From Melioribacteraceae bacterium (GTDB lineage Bacteria; Bacteroidota; Ignavibacteria; Ignavibacteriales; Melioribacteraceae): 64,000 nt of DNA. Numbering within the stretch: the first letter of the stretch is position 1; each line of letters starts with the position of its first letter. The notes below the pieces were generated by a model that was given only the letters and a program-made list of their open reading frames with translations, was not told the DNA's origin and ran no database searches. The stretch covers positions 62,001 to 126,000 of the forward strand of contig JAOADJ010000025.1 in the NCBI GenBank assembly GCA_026417375.1. Reading direction: 5' to 3'. Below, piece after piece: positions 44,476 through 54,599 of this stretch. A program made the position numbers and the translations under genes.

Positions 44476-47178
44476 TTAAAAATTATTCTTTTTCATAAAG
44501 TCGTATGCTTCTTTTTCTGAATTAAAATATCCAATTCTAACACGATACCAAGTTCCACCTTTTTGTGGCAAATAAGCTTCAGTAATAAAAGCATTAAAAC
44601 CTAAAGAACGTAATCTATTTACTTCAACTTCAGCAAGAGATTTGTTTTTCCATGATGACGTTTGGAAACTATAATTTTTTCCATCATAGAAAATCATGTT
44701 GCTTAATCTAATCTCATTATTAGAATTTCCTTTTTGAACATTCTTATTTTCAATTGCTGGTTTTAGTTCCCTGTTTTCATTTTTTTGAACAATTAATTTT
44801 TCATTTTCTTTTTTACTTTCAACTGGAGTTATTGTTTTAGTCGGAATATTATTTTCTTTTGGAATAATTTGTTCAATATTAATTTCATTACCACGTTGAA
44901 TGGGTTTTGGTGGTGTTGCTGAAATAGGAAAATCACTATACTCTTCTAATGTTAATTCAGAAGTTGTTTTATCTGTTTGTTGTTCAAATGAATTTGTTTG
45001 TTCTGCTATTTTACCCTGTGAATTTTCAGATTTTATTTCATTGGTTTGTTCTTTATTAGTAATTTCTTTTGATTTCTGATTAGAAAATATTCCAATAGAA
45101 AAATAAGCAACTACACTTAATACTAACAAACTACTTAAAATGATTGCAACATATTTCCAATAATTTTTCTTTTCTTTCTCAACTTTAATTATTTCGATTT
45201 CTGTATCAGAGTTTTCAATTGTTTTAGAAATTGTTTTTTTCTCATTGAGGTTTTCTTGTTCTTCCGGAGAAAGAATTATTGTAATTTTTTTTGGAGGTTT
45301 TAATAAAGGTTCAGTTTGTGTTTCAATTATAGTTTTATTTTCAACAGGTTTTTCCTCTATAAATTCATATTGAGGTGGTGGAGTTTTAAAATCTAAAATT
45401 ACTTTTTCATCTTTTATTTCAAAATCATTTCTGGATTCATTTAGTATTTCTTCGAAATCATTTATTTCTTCTTTGGGGTTTACTTCTGGTTTTTCAAAAA
45501 CAGTTTCTTCATTTTTTACATCAATTTCATTTTTAAGAAAATCAATTTCTTTTTCAAGAGTTTCTTCAAGTTTTGTAAAAAGATCAACTCTTGTTTTACT
45601 TAATTCTATTGTAGGTGAATCTTCATACTTTTCTGGAAATTCATTTTCAATGTCAAAGTTATCTGTTGTATCTTCATTTTTGGTTTCTTCAACATATTCA
45701 ATATCAATTTTTTCCAAATTACCAATACCAAATTCTTCTTTTAATTCATCTCCCCAATTCCATTCAATTTTTGTTATTGGAATTTCAGATTCAATTTGAT
45801 TTTCAAATTCATCTTCAATTTGATCTTCTTCTTTATTTATTTTTTTTAATTGATCTTCGGTAAGTAATTTGTTTAAAACATCTGAATTATTTTCATCACT
45901 TGTATTTTTTTCAAGGTTCGAAATTTCACTTTGAACAATTTGCTTTAGTTCACTTTCTTCAATATTTATTATATCATTGTTAAAAAAAGAAATATCATCA
46001 AATATCAATTCTTTTGATGAAGCAGGTGGTTCTATTTTAATTACACTTTCATCTGAATTATTAATATCATTTTCTAATAACTTATTCAAATCGATTTTTT
46101 CATTTGAAATATTTTCTTCAACAATATTTGTATTGCCTATAGTATTTTCATTATTATCATTTTGATTTTCAGCAGTATTAATATTTTCATTAATATCAAT
46201 AATTAATGAATTGAACTCTTCCGGCTTATTATCAATTTGATTTGACTGCTCAACTATATCTTCGCCTTTACTTCTTATAATTTCTTCACCAAATTTTTCA
46301 AGTTCTTCAATTTGATTTTTTAATTCTTCCGCAAATGAAGAAATTTCATTTATTCTTTCGTTTTCAAGTCTTTCAAAATGTTCAACATTTTTTTCATCTA
46401 TATTATCATCAATTCTTTGCTCTTCGTTATTATTAATTTCTATATGTTCTGTTGGTCCTTCTAAAAGATTTTCTACTGAAATATTATTTGATAGTGTAAT
46501 TTCAATACTATTAATTTCATCATCAATTTTTTGGTTTAACAATTCATTGCTTATATCATTTTCTTCGAAATCATTTTCAATTTTAAAATCATGGTGTTTT
46601 AATAATGTATCAATTAAGTTCTCACCAACTTTATCATTTGTAGTTATATCAGGTTCTTCATCATCATAATGATATTCGCTTAAAATATTATCATCTTTTT
46701 CATCTTCATTTATAAATTCATTCCAGATATTATAATTAGGAATTTGGTCTGAATCCGCAATTAACTCTTTAGCTCTTTCTTCAATTGATTTTCTAAGGAT
46801 TTCATATGAAGCTTCGGAATTTTTTTCAGCTTCACTTTGAACAAGAGGTAATAATGGTTTACCAACTCCAATACTAAAAACTTGAGAATCTATTTCATAG
46901 TTATTTTTGTTTTTGTTTTGTAATTCCAAAGCGAGATAAAAATTCTTTGAAGAAGATGTATAATCTTCAGGTAAACTTGCGAATAAAATTTTGTTTGATG
47001 ATTTAGATTCATCTGAATCTTTAATTTGGAAATAGCCAATTCTTGGAACTTTTAAGGTAATTCCAAAGCTTATTGCCTGAAATATTTTTTCTAAAAATAT
47101 TTCATATGCAAGATCGCTTTGGGTTGAAGAAACACCTAAAACGTCTGCAATTCTTTTTTTTAATTCGGCTGTGTTCAT
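44476..47178 (-). CDS. HU-like (CCDC81-type) domain protein with acidic linker, membrane helix and C-terminal SPOR domain
   Basis: In 900 residues, residues 1 to about 130 resemble the prokaryotic HU-CCDC81 domains seen in Bacteroidota (LKKRIADVLGVSS and AISFGITLKVPRIGYFQI). A very long Glu/Asn/Asp/Ile-rich, low-complexity segment fills about 160-670. A membrane helix (WKYVAIILSSLLVLSVVAYF) lies near 676, then a periplasmic linker. A SPOR domain from about 832 (YSFQTSSWKNKSLAEVEVNR and TWYRVRIGYFNSEKEAYDF) would bind denuded peptidoglycan strands at septa. The topology places HU in the cytoplasm and SPOR in the periplasm. It follows the beta-barrel gene and precedes ExbB-ExbD-TonB. Confidence 0.82.
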   Translation of the reverse strand: MNTAELKKRIADVLGVSSTQSDLAYEIFLEKIFQAISFGITLKVPRIGYFQIKDSDESKSSNKILFASLPEDYTSSSKNFYLALELQNKNKNNYEIDSQVFSIGVGKPLLPLVQSEAEKNSEASYEILRKSIEERAKELIADSDQIPNYNIWNEFINEDEKDDNILSEYHYDDEEPDITTNDKVGENLIDTLLKHHDFKIENDFEENDISNELLNQKIDDEINSIEITLSNNISVENLLEGPTEHIEINNNEEQRIDDNIDEKNVEHFERLENERINEISSFAEELKNQIEELEKFGEEIIRSKGEDIVEQSNQIDNKPEEFNSLIIDINENINTAENQNDNNENTIGNTNIVEENISNEKIDLNKLLENDINNSDESVIKIEPPASSKELIFDDISFFNNDIINIEESELKQIVQSEISNLEKNTSDENNSDVLNKLLTEDQLKKINKEEDQIEDEFENQIESEIPITKIEWNWGDELKEEFGIGNLEKIDIEYVEETKNEDTTDNFDIENEFPEKYEDSPTIELSKTRVDLFTKLEETLEKEIDFLKNEIDVKNEETVFEKPEVNPKEEINDFEEILNESRNDFEIKDEKVILDFKTPPPQYEFIEEKPVENKTIIETQTEPLLKPPKKITIILSPEEQENLNEKKTISKTIENSDTEIEIIKVEKEKKNYWKYVAIILSSLLVLSVVAYFSIGIFSNQKSKEITNKEQTNEIKSENSQGKIAEQTNSFEQQTDKTTSELTLEEYSDFPISATPPKPIQRGNEINIEQIIPKENNIPTKTITPVESKKENEKLIVQKNENRELKPAIENKNVQKGNSNNEIRLSNMIFYDGKNYSFQTSSWKNKSLAEVEVNRLRSLGFNAFITEAYLPQKGGTWYRVRIGYFNSEKEAYDFMKKNNF

Positions 47179-47183
47179 CTATT

Positions 47184-48770
47184 TTACCACCGATATTCAA
47201 TACCGGCTATATAATCAAAAGGTTTTTCTTTATAATAATGCCAAACAAAGTTACTTCTATTTAAAATATTTTGAAAATCAATTTTAAATTTTAATCCGTA
47301 TAGTAATTCATATGAAAAACCAATGCTTAAGTTAGAATAATTATCAAATTTATTTTTATTCATTAAGTCAGAGTAATATTTTCCAAAATATAAATAACCA
47401 ATACTTGCATTTAAACCATTTTGAAAATTATAACTGTATTCAAAATTAATTTTCCAATTTGGTTCAAAGGGAATTGTTTTATTATTGGGATCCTCAACAA
47501 TTTGATAAGATATTTCTGAAAATAAATTTCCATAAATATTGTTGTATAAATATAAACTTGATGAGATTAAAAATTTGGTAACATCATTTCTAGTCAGAAT
47601 TGAATAATTTCTGTTTAATAAAACATCTTCATAGTAAACATAATTATCAATTTGAGCTAAGTTAAATGTGATTGAATTAGAAAAACTTTTTTTGTAGTCA
47701 AATTTGAAATTTAGTTTTAAATCATTTTTATATTTAACAAATGAATTATCTATCGTTAAATCTGCAAAATTATTTTTGTTTATAAAATCATATGTTGAAA
47801 TATATTCTACATGTGGATTGAACAATAAAGATAGACTTAAATTATTATCAAATTTAAGTTCTCCGAAAGCAAAAGGTGAAAAGAAATTATATTTTGAATT
47901 TGTATTGAAATTTAATCCCGATTCAACATTTAGAAAATTAAATGGAGTAATCTTTACAAAAGCAATAATATCTAAAAAGTTGTAGGATCTTTCTTTTTTT
48001 AAATCATCATTAATTGTTTCGTTGGTTATTTTAAGTTTTCCACCTAAGTTAAAATCTTTCAAAGATATTTCCGCAAATGAATTTGAATTAATTTTTACAC
48101 TTTTAAAGTTATCAGAATTTATTTTATATACATTTCCATCTATATCAAAACCAAAATGAAAATAATTTATATAATTATTTGCTAATGAAAATTTTGTGGT
48201 TAAATAGTTTGTTTCTCTTTTATTAGAAGGTAAATTTGATCCATATAAATTGTATGAATCTCTAAAATAAGTTCCACTTAAATTAATTTTAGTTCCTGGT
48301 AAAAAACCCGATTTAGTACTTATGTGAAAATCATTATTTAAAGTAATTCCAGAGTTATTGTAACCTGAATAAGGTAAATATTCTTTTAAATTATTTCCCC
48401 ATACATTTAAATTGAATAAATAGTTATCAAAACTCTTTGTTAAAAATAATTCACCTAATGGGAAAGTATATCTTCCGAGCATAAAATTTAATTTACCGGT
48501 AAAATAATCTTGAGATAATTTGATACTCGGTAATTTTTGAACAGGTTCAGAAATAAAAAATAATGGTAATTCTTCAGTTGAATATTTTGGTGTGAAAAAA
48601 TCCTTTGAAAGAATTGATATTAATTCAATTTTTGGTTTTTGTGCAAGTTGCACTTCAATACTTTGTTTACCAGTTATTACAAAATCGGGAAGTTCAATAC
48701 TTTGTTGTTCACTTTGAGAAAATAAATTGATAAAACAAATAAGAAATAAAATCAAAAATTTTTTCATCAT
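47184..48770 (-). CDS. Outer-membrane beta-barrel protein (TonB-dependent-receptor-like)
   Basis: The 528 residues have a signal peptide (MKKFLILFLICFINLFSQS), then IELPDFVITGKQSIEV, a short N-terminal segment resembling the end of a TonB box/plug lead. About twenty alternating amphipathic strands follow, ending FDYIAGIEYRW, with the aromatic last residue expected of a barrel assembled by Bam. No full plug domain is visible, so I do not call it a complete TonB receptor. It overlaps the TPR gene stop as ATGA and lies five bases before the HU-SPOR gene. The operon also encodes ExbB, ExbD and TonB. Confidence 0.72.
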   Translation of the reverse strand: MMKKFLILFLICFINLFSQSEQQSIELPDFVITGKQSIEVQLAQKPKIELISILSKDFFTPKYSTEELPLFFISEPVQKLPSIKLSQDYFTGKLNFMLGRYTFPLGELFLTKSFDNYLFNLNVWGNNLKEYLPYSGYNNSGITLNNDFHISTKSGFLPGTKINLSGTYFRDSYNLYGSNLPSNKRETNYLTTKFSLANNYINYFHFGFDIDGNVYKINSDNFKSVKINSNSFAEISLKDFNLGGKLKITNETINDDLKKERSYNFLDIIAFVKITPFNFLNVESGLNFNTNSKYNFFSPFAFGELKFDNNLSLSLLFNPHVEYISTYDFINKNNFADLTIDNSFVKYKNDLKLNFKFDYKKSFSNSITFNLAQIDNYVYYEDVLLNRNYSILTRNDVTKFLISSSLYLYNNIYGNLFSEISYQIVEDPNNKTIPFEPNWKINFEYSYNFQNGLNASIGYLYFGKYYSDLMNKNKFDNYSNLSIGFSYELLYGLKFKIDFQNILNRSNFVWHYYKEKPFDYIAGIEYRW

Positions 48771-51727
48771 AAACCTTTCATTTTCTTTTTAGCTTCATCA
48801 GCAAATAAATCATTTGTGTGTCTCATTAAAACAGCACGAAACATTTCTCTTGCTTGTTTTTTGTCATTAAGTTTAATAAAACAATCTCCTAATCTTAAAA
48901 GTGATTTAGTGTACCATTCATCGTAAGCAGCAAATACACTTCTTGTTCTTACAAATTGTGTTATAGCTTCTTCAATTTTATTTTGATTAAAAAATACTAA
49001 CCCTAAATTATATTGAGCTTCTGCTCCAATATCATCAAGTCTGTTTTCTGCAATTTCTTTAAAGTAGATTTGAGCTTTGTCAAAATTATTTCTTGCTAAT
49101 TCTATTTTTCCAATTTCAATTTTTGACTTTGAAGAAAAAATTGAAGTGCTGTAATAATTTGCAACTTGTTCGAATGTTAAAACAGCATCATTAATATTTC
49201 CAGATTTATTTTCAGTTATGCCTTTTAAGTATAGTAATTCAGGAATTCTGTTTGATGATGAATTTAGTGCAATTGTTTCTTCTAATATTTTATTTGCTTC
49301 AGAATAATTGTTGGTTAAAAAATATATTTGAACAAGTTCAACTGTTGATGAAATACCAATATCATTTTTCATTGCAATTGATCTTGACAAATTAAAATTA
49401 GAAATGGCTTCATTATAATTTTTTAAATTAGCTGATGACTTACCAATCCAATAGTAAGCATTTGAAACTAAATTACTTTTAGGATAACGTGAAATAAAAT
49501 CTTTGTATGAATTTACAGCATCGCTATAATTTTCTAAACTATAATACAAATCACCTTTCTTAAAATAAATTTGGTCACTGAACTTAGAGTTCGGATTGTT
49601 TGCTATAAATTCATCAATAAAAGAAATTGCTCTTTCTGGTTGATCTAGTGCAACAAAAGAATATTGAATTCCATTTACAGCATCAAAAACATATTGCGAA
49701 TTAGGATAATTTTCTATTACTCTTGAATAATAAACAATTGCAGAATCGTAACTCCCTTTATTGAAATATGCATCACCAATTGAGTATTCAACAATTGGAC
49801 GCAAATCTGAACTTGGATATTTTTTTAATAGAAGGTTGTAAGAATAAATTGCGTCATCAAATTTATTTTGTTGGAAATTTATCCAACCAATTACATATTG
49901 TGATTCATCAACATATTTTGATTTTGGAAATCTAACTTGAAGTTCTTCAAAAGTTTTTTTTGCTTCATCTGTTTTTTCTGCTTTAAAAAGTGATTGTGCA
50001 AATTGATAGAATGCATTGTCGTTATTAATATTTTTGTCATTTAATATTAACTGTTGATAAAGAGATGCCGCTTTTTCAAAATTCTTGGAAGCAAAATAAC
50101 TGTCAGCAAGTCTTAACTTTATTTCATTTATATTTTTGTCATTCGGATAAAGTGTTATATAATCATTAAAACTATCAATTGAATTTCGAAAATCTTTGGA
50201 ATTAAAAAATGTATAAGCTTTGCCCAGTAAAGTTTGTCTGTTTATTAATTTATCATTTGACTTTACCAAGTTATAATGTTTCAATGCAGCAACATATTTA
50301 CCTTGATAAAAATAAACTTCTGCTAAATAAAAATTTACTTTATCTGATTCAAATGTTTTATCATTTTTAATTACCTGCTCTAAAAACTTTTCAGCATCTG
50401 AATAATTTTTTAGATAATAATTTGAAACGCCTAAACCAAGATTGATTCTATTTTGTACTTCTTGAGAAATGAAATCCAAATTTTTTGCTTCATTAAAATA
50501 TCTTCTTGCTTCAGAAAATAAATTATTATTAAGTCTTAATTCTCCTAAAAGAATTAATGCTTTAATTTTTGTTTGTTTATCATTTGAAAGGATTGCATTC
50601 TGCAGAGATTCCTCTGCAATTTTAGAATTTGCTTCGTTAACAAAAACCACTCCTCTACTTAGTTGCGCTTTAGATGCCAATTTATGTTCAGGATAATCAT
50701 CAATAAACTTTTTAAATATTTCATCAGCTTTTTTGTTATTGCCTAAATATCTATAACATTCACCAGACCAAAACAATGAAAGAATTTTTATGGTATCGTT
50801 TGAAACTTTATATAAACTATCAAATACAGTCAACGCATCTTGATATTTATTTTGTTGAAAATCAATCCATGCTTTGCTAAATAAAATTCTATTTAAAAAA
50901 TTTTTATCCTTTGCTGAATTAATTAACTGAGATAAAATTTCTTTTGCATCAGATAATTCATTTAATCGGGCATGAGAAATAGCTAAAAAATATTTTACTT
51001 CATTTTGTTTTTCATCATCTAAAAGCTTTGTCAAATTATCACTTAATTCCAAAATCGCATTATCATAATCACCAAGATTAAAATAACAAATACCAATTCT
51101 AAACTGAGCTAATGGTGCCAGCTCACTTTGTTTAAAGTAAGTTAATATTTCATCATAATATTCAATCGCTTTTTTAAATTCATTAGTTTTTTCATAAACC
51201 TGAGCAAGTGAATAAAGAGAATTTACATAAAACTGATTTGTTCTTTTATTAGAAATTGCATCTTTAAAATATTCTTCAGCATCAACAAATTTATTTTCTG
51301 AAAGGTAAGATTCACCCAACCAATACAATGAAGATCCGTAATTTTCATTAAAAGGAAAAAGTTTAATTAAATTAAAAAATCTTTCTCTTGCTTTTCTATA
51401 TTCTCTTTTCTGATTATAAATTACTCCAAGTTTATAGTATGCTGATGATATTAAATCACTTGTAAAATTATCTTGTATAAATTCTTCAAATTCAATAGCT
51501 GCTCCATCCAATTGATCTAAATTTAATAAACAATCTGCAATGTAAAATTTTGAAATAGATTTAGTTCGCTGATCAATTTTGTCATTTACTTTTACTTGTT
51601 GAAATAATTTTAATGCAGCTCCATAATTGAAATCATTGTATTCTTTAAATGCCTGATCAAATAAATGATTTACCTTTTGACCAAATATTAAATTTGAAAT
51701 TAATAAAAGAAGAAAAATTTTTTTCAT
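48767..51727 (-). CDS. Large exported TPR-repeat protein
   Basis: The 986 residues have a signal peptide (KKIFLLLLISNLIFGQ) followed by more than twenty tetratricopeptide units of about 34-36 residues. Examples are AAIEFEEFIQDNFTSDLISSA, ARERFFNLIKLFPFNENYGS, AIVYYSRVIENYPNSQYVFDA, and AVNSYKDFISRYPKSNLVSN. The FP-x-S spacing (YPNS, YPKS) resembles YbgF/CpoB and BamD-like periplasmic TPRs. The likely place is the periplasm or outer-membrane inner face, as a scaffold for envelope complexes. It is the first gene of the envelope operon that continues through barrel, HU-SPOR and TonB genes, nine bases after the DUF92 gene. Confidence 0.85.
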   Translation of the reverse strand: MKKIFLLLLISNLIFGQKVNHLFDQAFKEYNDFNYGAALKLFQQVKVNDKIDQRTKSISKFYIADCLLNLDQLDGAAIEFEEFIQDNFTSDLISSAYYKLGVIYNQKREYRKARERFFNLIKLFPFNENYGSSLYWLGESYLSENKFVDAEEYFKDAISNKRTNQFYVNSLYSLAQVYEKTNEFKKAIEYYDEILTYFKQSELAPLAQFRIGICYFNLGDYDNAILELSDNLTKLLDDEKQNEVKYFLAISHARLNELSDAKEILSQLINSAKDKNFLNRILFSKAWIDFQQNKYQDALTVFDSLYKVSNDTIKILSLFWSGECYRYLGNNKKADEIFKKFIDDYPEHKLASKAQLSRGVVFVNEANSKIAEESLQNAILSNDKQTKIKALILLGELRLNNNLFSEARRYFNEAKNLDFISQEVQNRINLGLGVSNYYLKNYSDAEKFLEQVIKNDKTFESDKVNFYLAEVYFYQGKYVAALKHYNLVKSNDKLINRQTLLGKAYTFFNSKDFRNSIDSFNDYITLYPNDKNINEIKLRLADSYFASKNFEKAASLYQQLILNDKNINNDNAFYQFAQSLFKAEKTDEAKKTFEELQVRFPKSKYVDESQYVIGWINFQQNKFDDAIYSYNLLLKKYPSSDLRPIVEYSIGDAYFNKGSYDSAIVYYSRVIENYPNSQYVFDAVNGIQYSFVALDQPERAISFIDEFIANNPNSKFSDQIYFKKGDLYYSLENYSDAVNSYKDFISRYPKSNLVSNAYYWIGKSSANLKNYNEAISNFNLSRSIAMKNDIGISSTVELVQIYFLTNNYSEANKILEETIALNSSSNRIPELLYLKGITENKSGNINDAVLTFEQVANYYSTSIFSSKSKIEIGKIELARNNFDKAQIYFKEIAENRLDDIGAEAQYNLGLVFFNQNKIEEAITQFVRTRSVFAAYDEWYTKSLLRLGDCFIKLNDKKQAREMFRAVLMRHTNDLFADEAKKKMKGL

Positions 51728-51736
51728 TTAGCTTTC

Positions 51737-52555
51737 TTAAATATTTAATAAAATAATAATTAAAATAGTTCCTGATAATCCGGCAATAAAATTCACAACA
51801 TCATTATTAATAAAACTAATTCCTCTGTAAAATTTTGTTTCTTCGCCACAGTGAAAATTTCTTTCTGTAATTTTATTGCAAACAGAACATTCTTTTTGTA
51901 GTTGAATAGTAGCACCTAAAATGCTATCTATGAAACTTCCAAATAAACCTGAAACAATTATTAAAATAAAATAAAAAGCGTAATTCATTTCTATCCAATA
52001 AATTCCGGAAAAAGAAATAGCAACAGTACCGGCTATTGCTCCTAAAGTACCAATAAAAGAAATTCCACCTGAAACACCTTGCTCTACTTCTTTAAATGTT
52101 AAAATATTATACGTTTTTGTTTTATTCCATGTTCCTAATTCAGTTGCCCATGTATCTGCACAAACAGCAGATAGTGAAGCTAAGTAAAGCAAGTAATAAA
52201 AATCACTATCATATAAAAAATAAAGTATAACTAATACTCCACCCAAACCACCATTAGCTAAAACTTGAAAATAATCTCGAGTTCCACTTTTTTCAAAAAA
52301 TAATTCTACTTCATCATTTTTCTTTTTACGAAGCTTTGAAATTAAACTTGAAAGGATAAAAAAGGTTAAAATTGGAATACTCCATTTAATTCCACCGAGT
52401 GTAAAAATAATACCTGCTAAAAAAAAAGTTGCGATTGAACCACTTAGAGTAAGAAATTTTAATCTATATGAAATAAAAACAATAACAAAAGCGATTAATA
52501 AACTTATAAGTGCTTGATTAATAAAAGAGATGTTGAAAATAGAACTAATTAACAT
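51737..52555 (-). CDS. DUF92 integral membrane protein
   Basis: The 272 residues have about seven hydrophobic segments. Family marks are GGLGGVLVILYFLYDSDFYYL, ADTWATELG (a strongly conserved DUF92 block), GVSGGISFIGTLGAIAGT, GSFIDSILGATIQLQ and NNDVVNFIAGLSG. A cytoplasmic CSVCNKITERNFHCG lies near the end, a likely zinc cluster also seen in relatives. Plant VTE6, a phytyl-phosphate kinase, belongs to this family, so a polyprenyl-phosphate kinase role is possible but unproven. tRNA-Leu is upstream on the same strand, and DUF92 may be read from that promoter. Confidence 0.82.
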   Translation of the reverse strand: MLISSIFNISFINQALISLLIAFVIVFISYRLKFLTLSGSIATFFLAGIIFTLGGIKWSIPILTFFILSSLISKLRKKKNDEVELFFEKSGTRDYFQVLANGGLGGVLVILYFLYDSDFYYLLYLASLSAVCADTWATELGTWNKTKTYNILTFKEVEQGVSGGISFIGTLGAIAGTVAISFSGIYWIEMNYAFYFILIIVSGLFGSFIDSILGATIQLQKECSVCNKITERNFHCGEETKFYRGISFINNDVVNFIAGLSGTILIIILLNI

Positions 52556-52620
52556 TAATAAAATCTCGAATAATTAGAAACGAATATAAACAAATGCAAA
52601 AGAAGTTGAAAAAGAATTGG

Positions 52621-52704
52621 TGCGGAAGGCGGGACTTGAACCCGCACGCCCTAACGGGCACTACCCCCTCAAAGTAGCGTGTATGCCAATTTCACCACTT
52701 CCGC
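52621..52704 (-). tRNA. tRNA-Leu (anticodon GAG)
   Basis: A class II tRNA. The acceptor is GCGGAAG/CTTCCGC with discriminator A, the anticodon arm CTACT-TTGAGGG-GGTAG gives GAG, the long variable arm is TGCCCGTTAGGGCG, and the T arm is GCGGG-TTCAAGT-CCCGC. CCA is encoded at 52620-52618, unlike tRNA-Gln in this window. Confidence 0.95.
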
Positions 52705-52716
52705 AAAAAACCGTTG

Positions 52717-52748
52717 CAAAAATATTTATGCTTGGTTTGAAATGCAAA
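52717..52748 (-). promoter_or_regulatory. Promoter of tRNA-Leu
   Basis: TTTG (52748-52745), 20 spacer bases and TATTTTTG (52724-52717) on the minus strand. The tRNA 5' end lies 12 bases past the -7 box. The gap 52705-52787 holds only this promoter. Confidence 0.6.
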
Positions 52749-52787
52749 TATTTATATTAAATATTAACAGAACTTCTGAAAATTTAA

Positions 52788-54503
52788 TTACTCATCTTCC
52801 TTTTTTAATAAATATCTTTTGATTTTTTGTGTTGTTGTTTTTTCAAATTCTTTTTCACGGATATAAAACTTCTTTATTTGTTTATAAGGTGCTAGTTCTT
52901 TGTTGACTTTTTCAATTTCTTCAGATATTACTTTATTAATCAATTCATCATTTATTTGTACATTTTTTGTTTCAGATAATTCAATAAATGCTTCTGCATC
53001 AACAACTATTTGAGCAGAAATTATTTCTCCTTGTTTTGAATCTTCTTCACCAAAAACTATTGATTCCAGAATAAACGGAGAACGATTCAGAACATCTTCA
53101 ATTTCTTCCGGAAAAACATTTTTACCACTTTTTGAAATTATAACATTTTTCTTTCTACCATTTATATGTAAAAAGCCATCTTCATCAAAATAACCTATAT
53201 CTCCTGTTTTAAACCAACCATTTTCGAATGCATCTTGAGTTGCTTTTTCATTTTTATAATAACCTAACATTACGTTTGGACCTTTTGCCCAAATTTCACC
53301 ACTTCCATTTTCATCTGGGTTGTTTATTTTAATTTCGACTCCTGGTAATGGTAAACCGGCAGCATCATCTTTAAAAGCATCTAAACGATTTAAAGCTAAA
53401 ATTGGTGCTGTTTCTGTTAAACCATATCCTTGTACAAAATTAAATCCGAATTCTCGTAACCCTTTTGCAACTAATGGATCAGGTGCTGCACCACCAGCAA
53501 TAAATAATCTTATTGCTCCACCAAATTTTTCATGTAATTCATGGAATAATTTTTTCTTCACATCACTTAATCCAACTATAGAAAGAACGTTTGTTAATTT
53601 AACTAATGGAGGGACTACAATTGATTTAACTTTATTTTCATTTATTCCTTTTACAATTCGTTTAAACATTTTATCATAAAGAAGAGGAACCGCTAATAAT
53701 AAAGTTGCTTTTACTTTTTGTAAATCATCAACTACTGTTTTCAATGAACGTGCATAATGTACAGAAGCTCCGCAATATAATGGGCATAACATTCCACAGG
53801 TGCATTCATATGTATGATGAATTGGTAATACAGAAAGAAATCTGTCTTGCTCAGTAATTAATATCATACTTACCATTGCTACAAGATTAGCAGCAAGATT
53901 TTTCTGAGATAGCATCACACCTTTTGCCCTACCTAGAGAACCTGAAGTAAAAATTATTTCTGCAAGATCATTTGAATTTATCATTGGTAATTGATTTTCA
54001 TTTATTGGTTTTGCCCTGTTCATTAAATCGATCATGTAATGAAATTCTTTATCTTCATGTGTTTCATCCATACAAATAAATTTCTTTAATCTTTTTAATG
54101 AATTTTTTGATTCTGCCATTAATGACGCAAAATTTCCGGAGAATATTATAGCTTCAGAATCAGATTCGTGAATTATGTTAATAATTTCATTTGGAGTAAG
54201 ATTTTTATCAATTGGAACAACTACATAATTGAAAGCCATTAAAGTCAAATAACTCAATGACCATTGAACTCTATTTTCACCTATTAAAGCAATGTGAGTT
54301 CTTTCTTTTAATCCAAGTTCTTTCAATGCTGAACCTAATAACAATATTTTATCAAGTAATTCGCGAAATGTTAATTTTCGCATAGGTGTTTCATTTAAAT
54401 CTTCCAGTGCTAATTTCGGTCCAAATTTTTTTGCAGATTGTAAAATCATTTCCTGAATTGATTCAATTCTTGGTACATCATAAAGTTTGTAATTATTCTT
54501 CAT
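52788..54503 (-). CDS. AMP-forming acyl-CoA synthetase (long-chain fatty acid-CoA ligase family)
   Basis: The 571 residues belong to the ANL superfamily. The P-loop is EIIFTSGSLGRAKGVMLSQ, with Leu-Gly-Arg-Ala where TTGxPKG is usual. GYGLTETAPILALN is the A5 motif, NGWFKTGDIGYFDEDGFLHI the A7/hinge, and GRKKNVIISKSGKNVFPEEIE the A8. TTTQKIKRYLLKK contains the C-terminal adenylation Lys. It activates a fatty acid via acyl-AMP; chain length is not visible. Translation from an upstream codon at 54596 is possible, but AGAGGA sits before the ATG at 54503 and the protein then starts at the usual place. Confidence 0.92.
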   Translation of the reverse strand: MKNNYKLYDVPRIESIQEMILQSAKKFGPKLALEDLNETPMRKLTFRELLDKILLLGSALKELGLKERTHIALIGENRVQWSLSYLTLMAFNYVVVPIDKNLTPNEIINIIHESDSEAIIFSGNFASLMAESKNSLKRLKKFICMDETHEDKEFHYMIDLMNRAKPINENQLPMINSNDLAEIIFTSGSLGRAKGVMLSQKNLAANLVAMVSMILITEQDRFLSVLPIHHTYECTCGMLCPLYCGASVHYARSLKTVVDDLQKVKATLLLAVPLLYDKMFKRIVKGINENKVKSIVVPPLVKLTNVLSIVGLSDVKKKLFHELHEKFGGAIRLFIAGGAAPDPLVAKGLREFGFNFVQGYGLTETAPILALNRLDAFKDDAAGLPLPGVEIKINNPDENGSGEIWAKGPNVMLGYYKNEKATQDAFENGWFKTGDIGYFDEDGFLHINGRKKNVIISKSGKNVFPEEIEDVLNRSPFILESIVFGEEDSKQGEIISAQIVVDAEAFIELSETKNVQINDELINKVISEEIEKVNKELAPYKQIKKFYIREKEFEKTTTQKIKRYLLKKEDE

Positions 54504-54599
54504 TTTTATTTTCCTCTTACTTTTAATTTGAAAACAATTTATAAATTGCTTTTCATTTGCAATATCTTTTGGATATGCAAATTTTTTATATATCAATTA

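Noticed and set aside
47184-48770. A complete TonB-dependent receptor
   Set aside because: The barrel is present, but a full plug domain of about 120 residues is not; only a short lead segment is seen.
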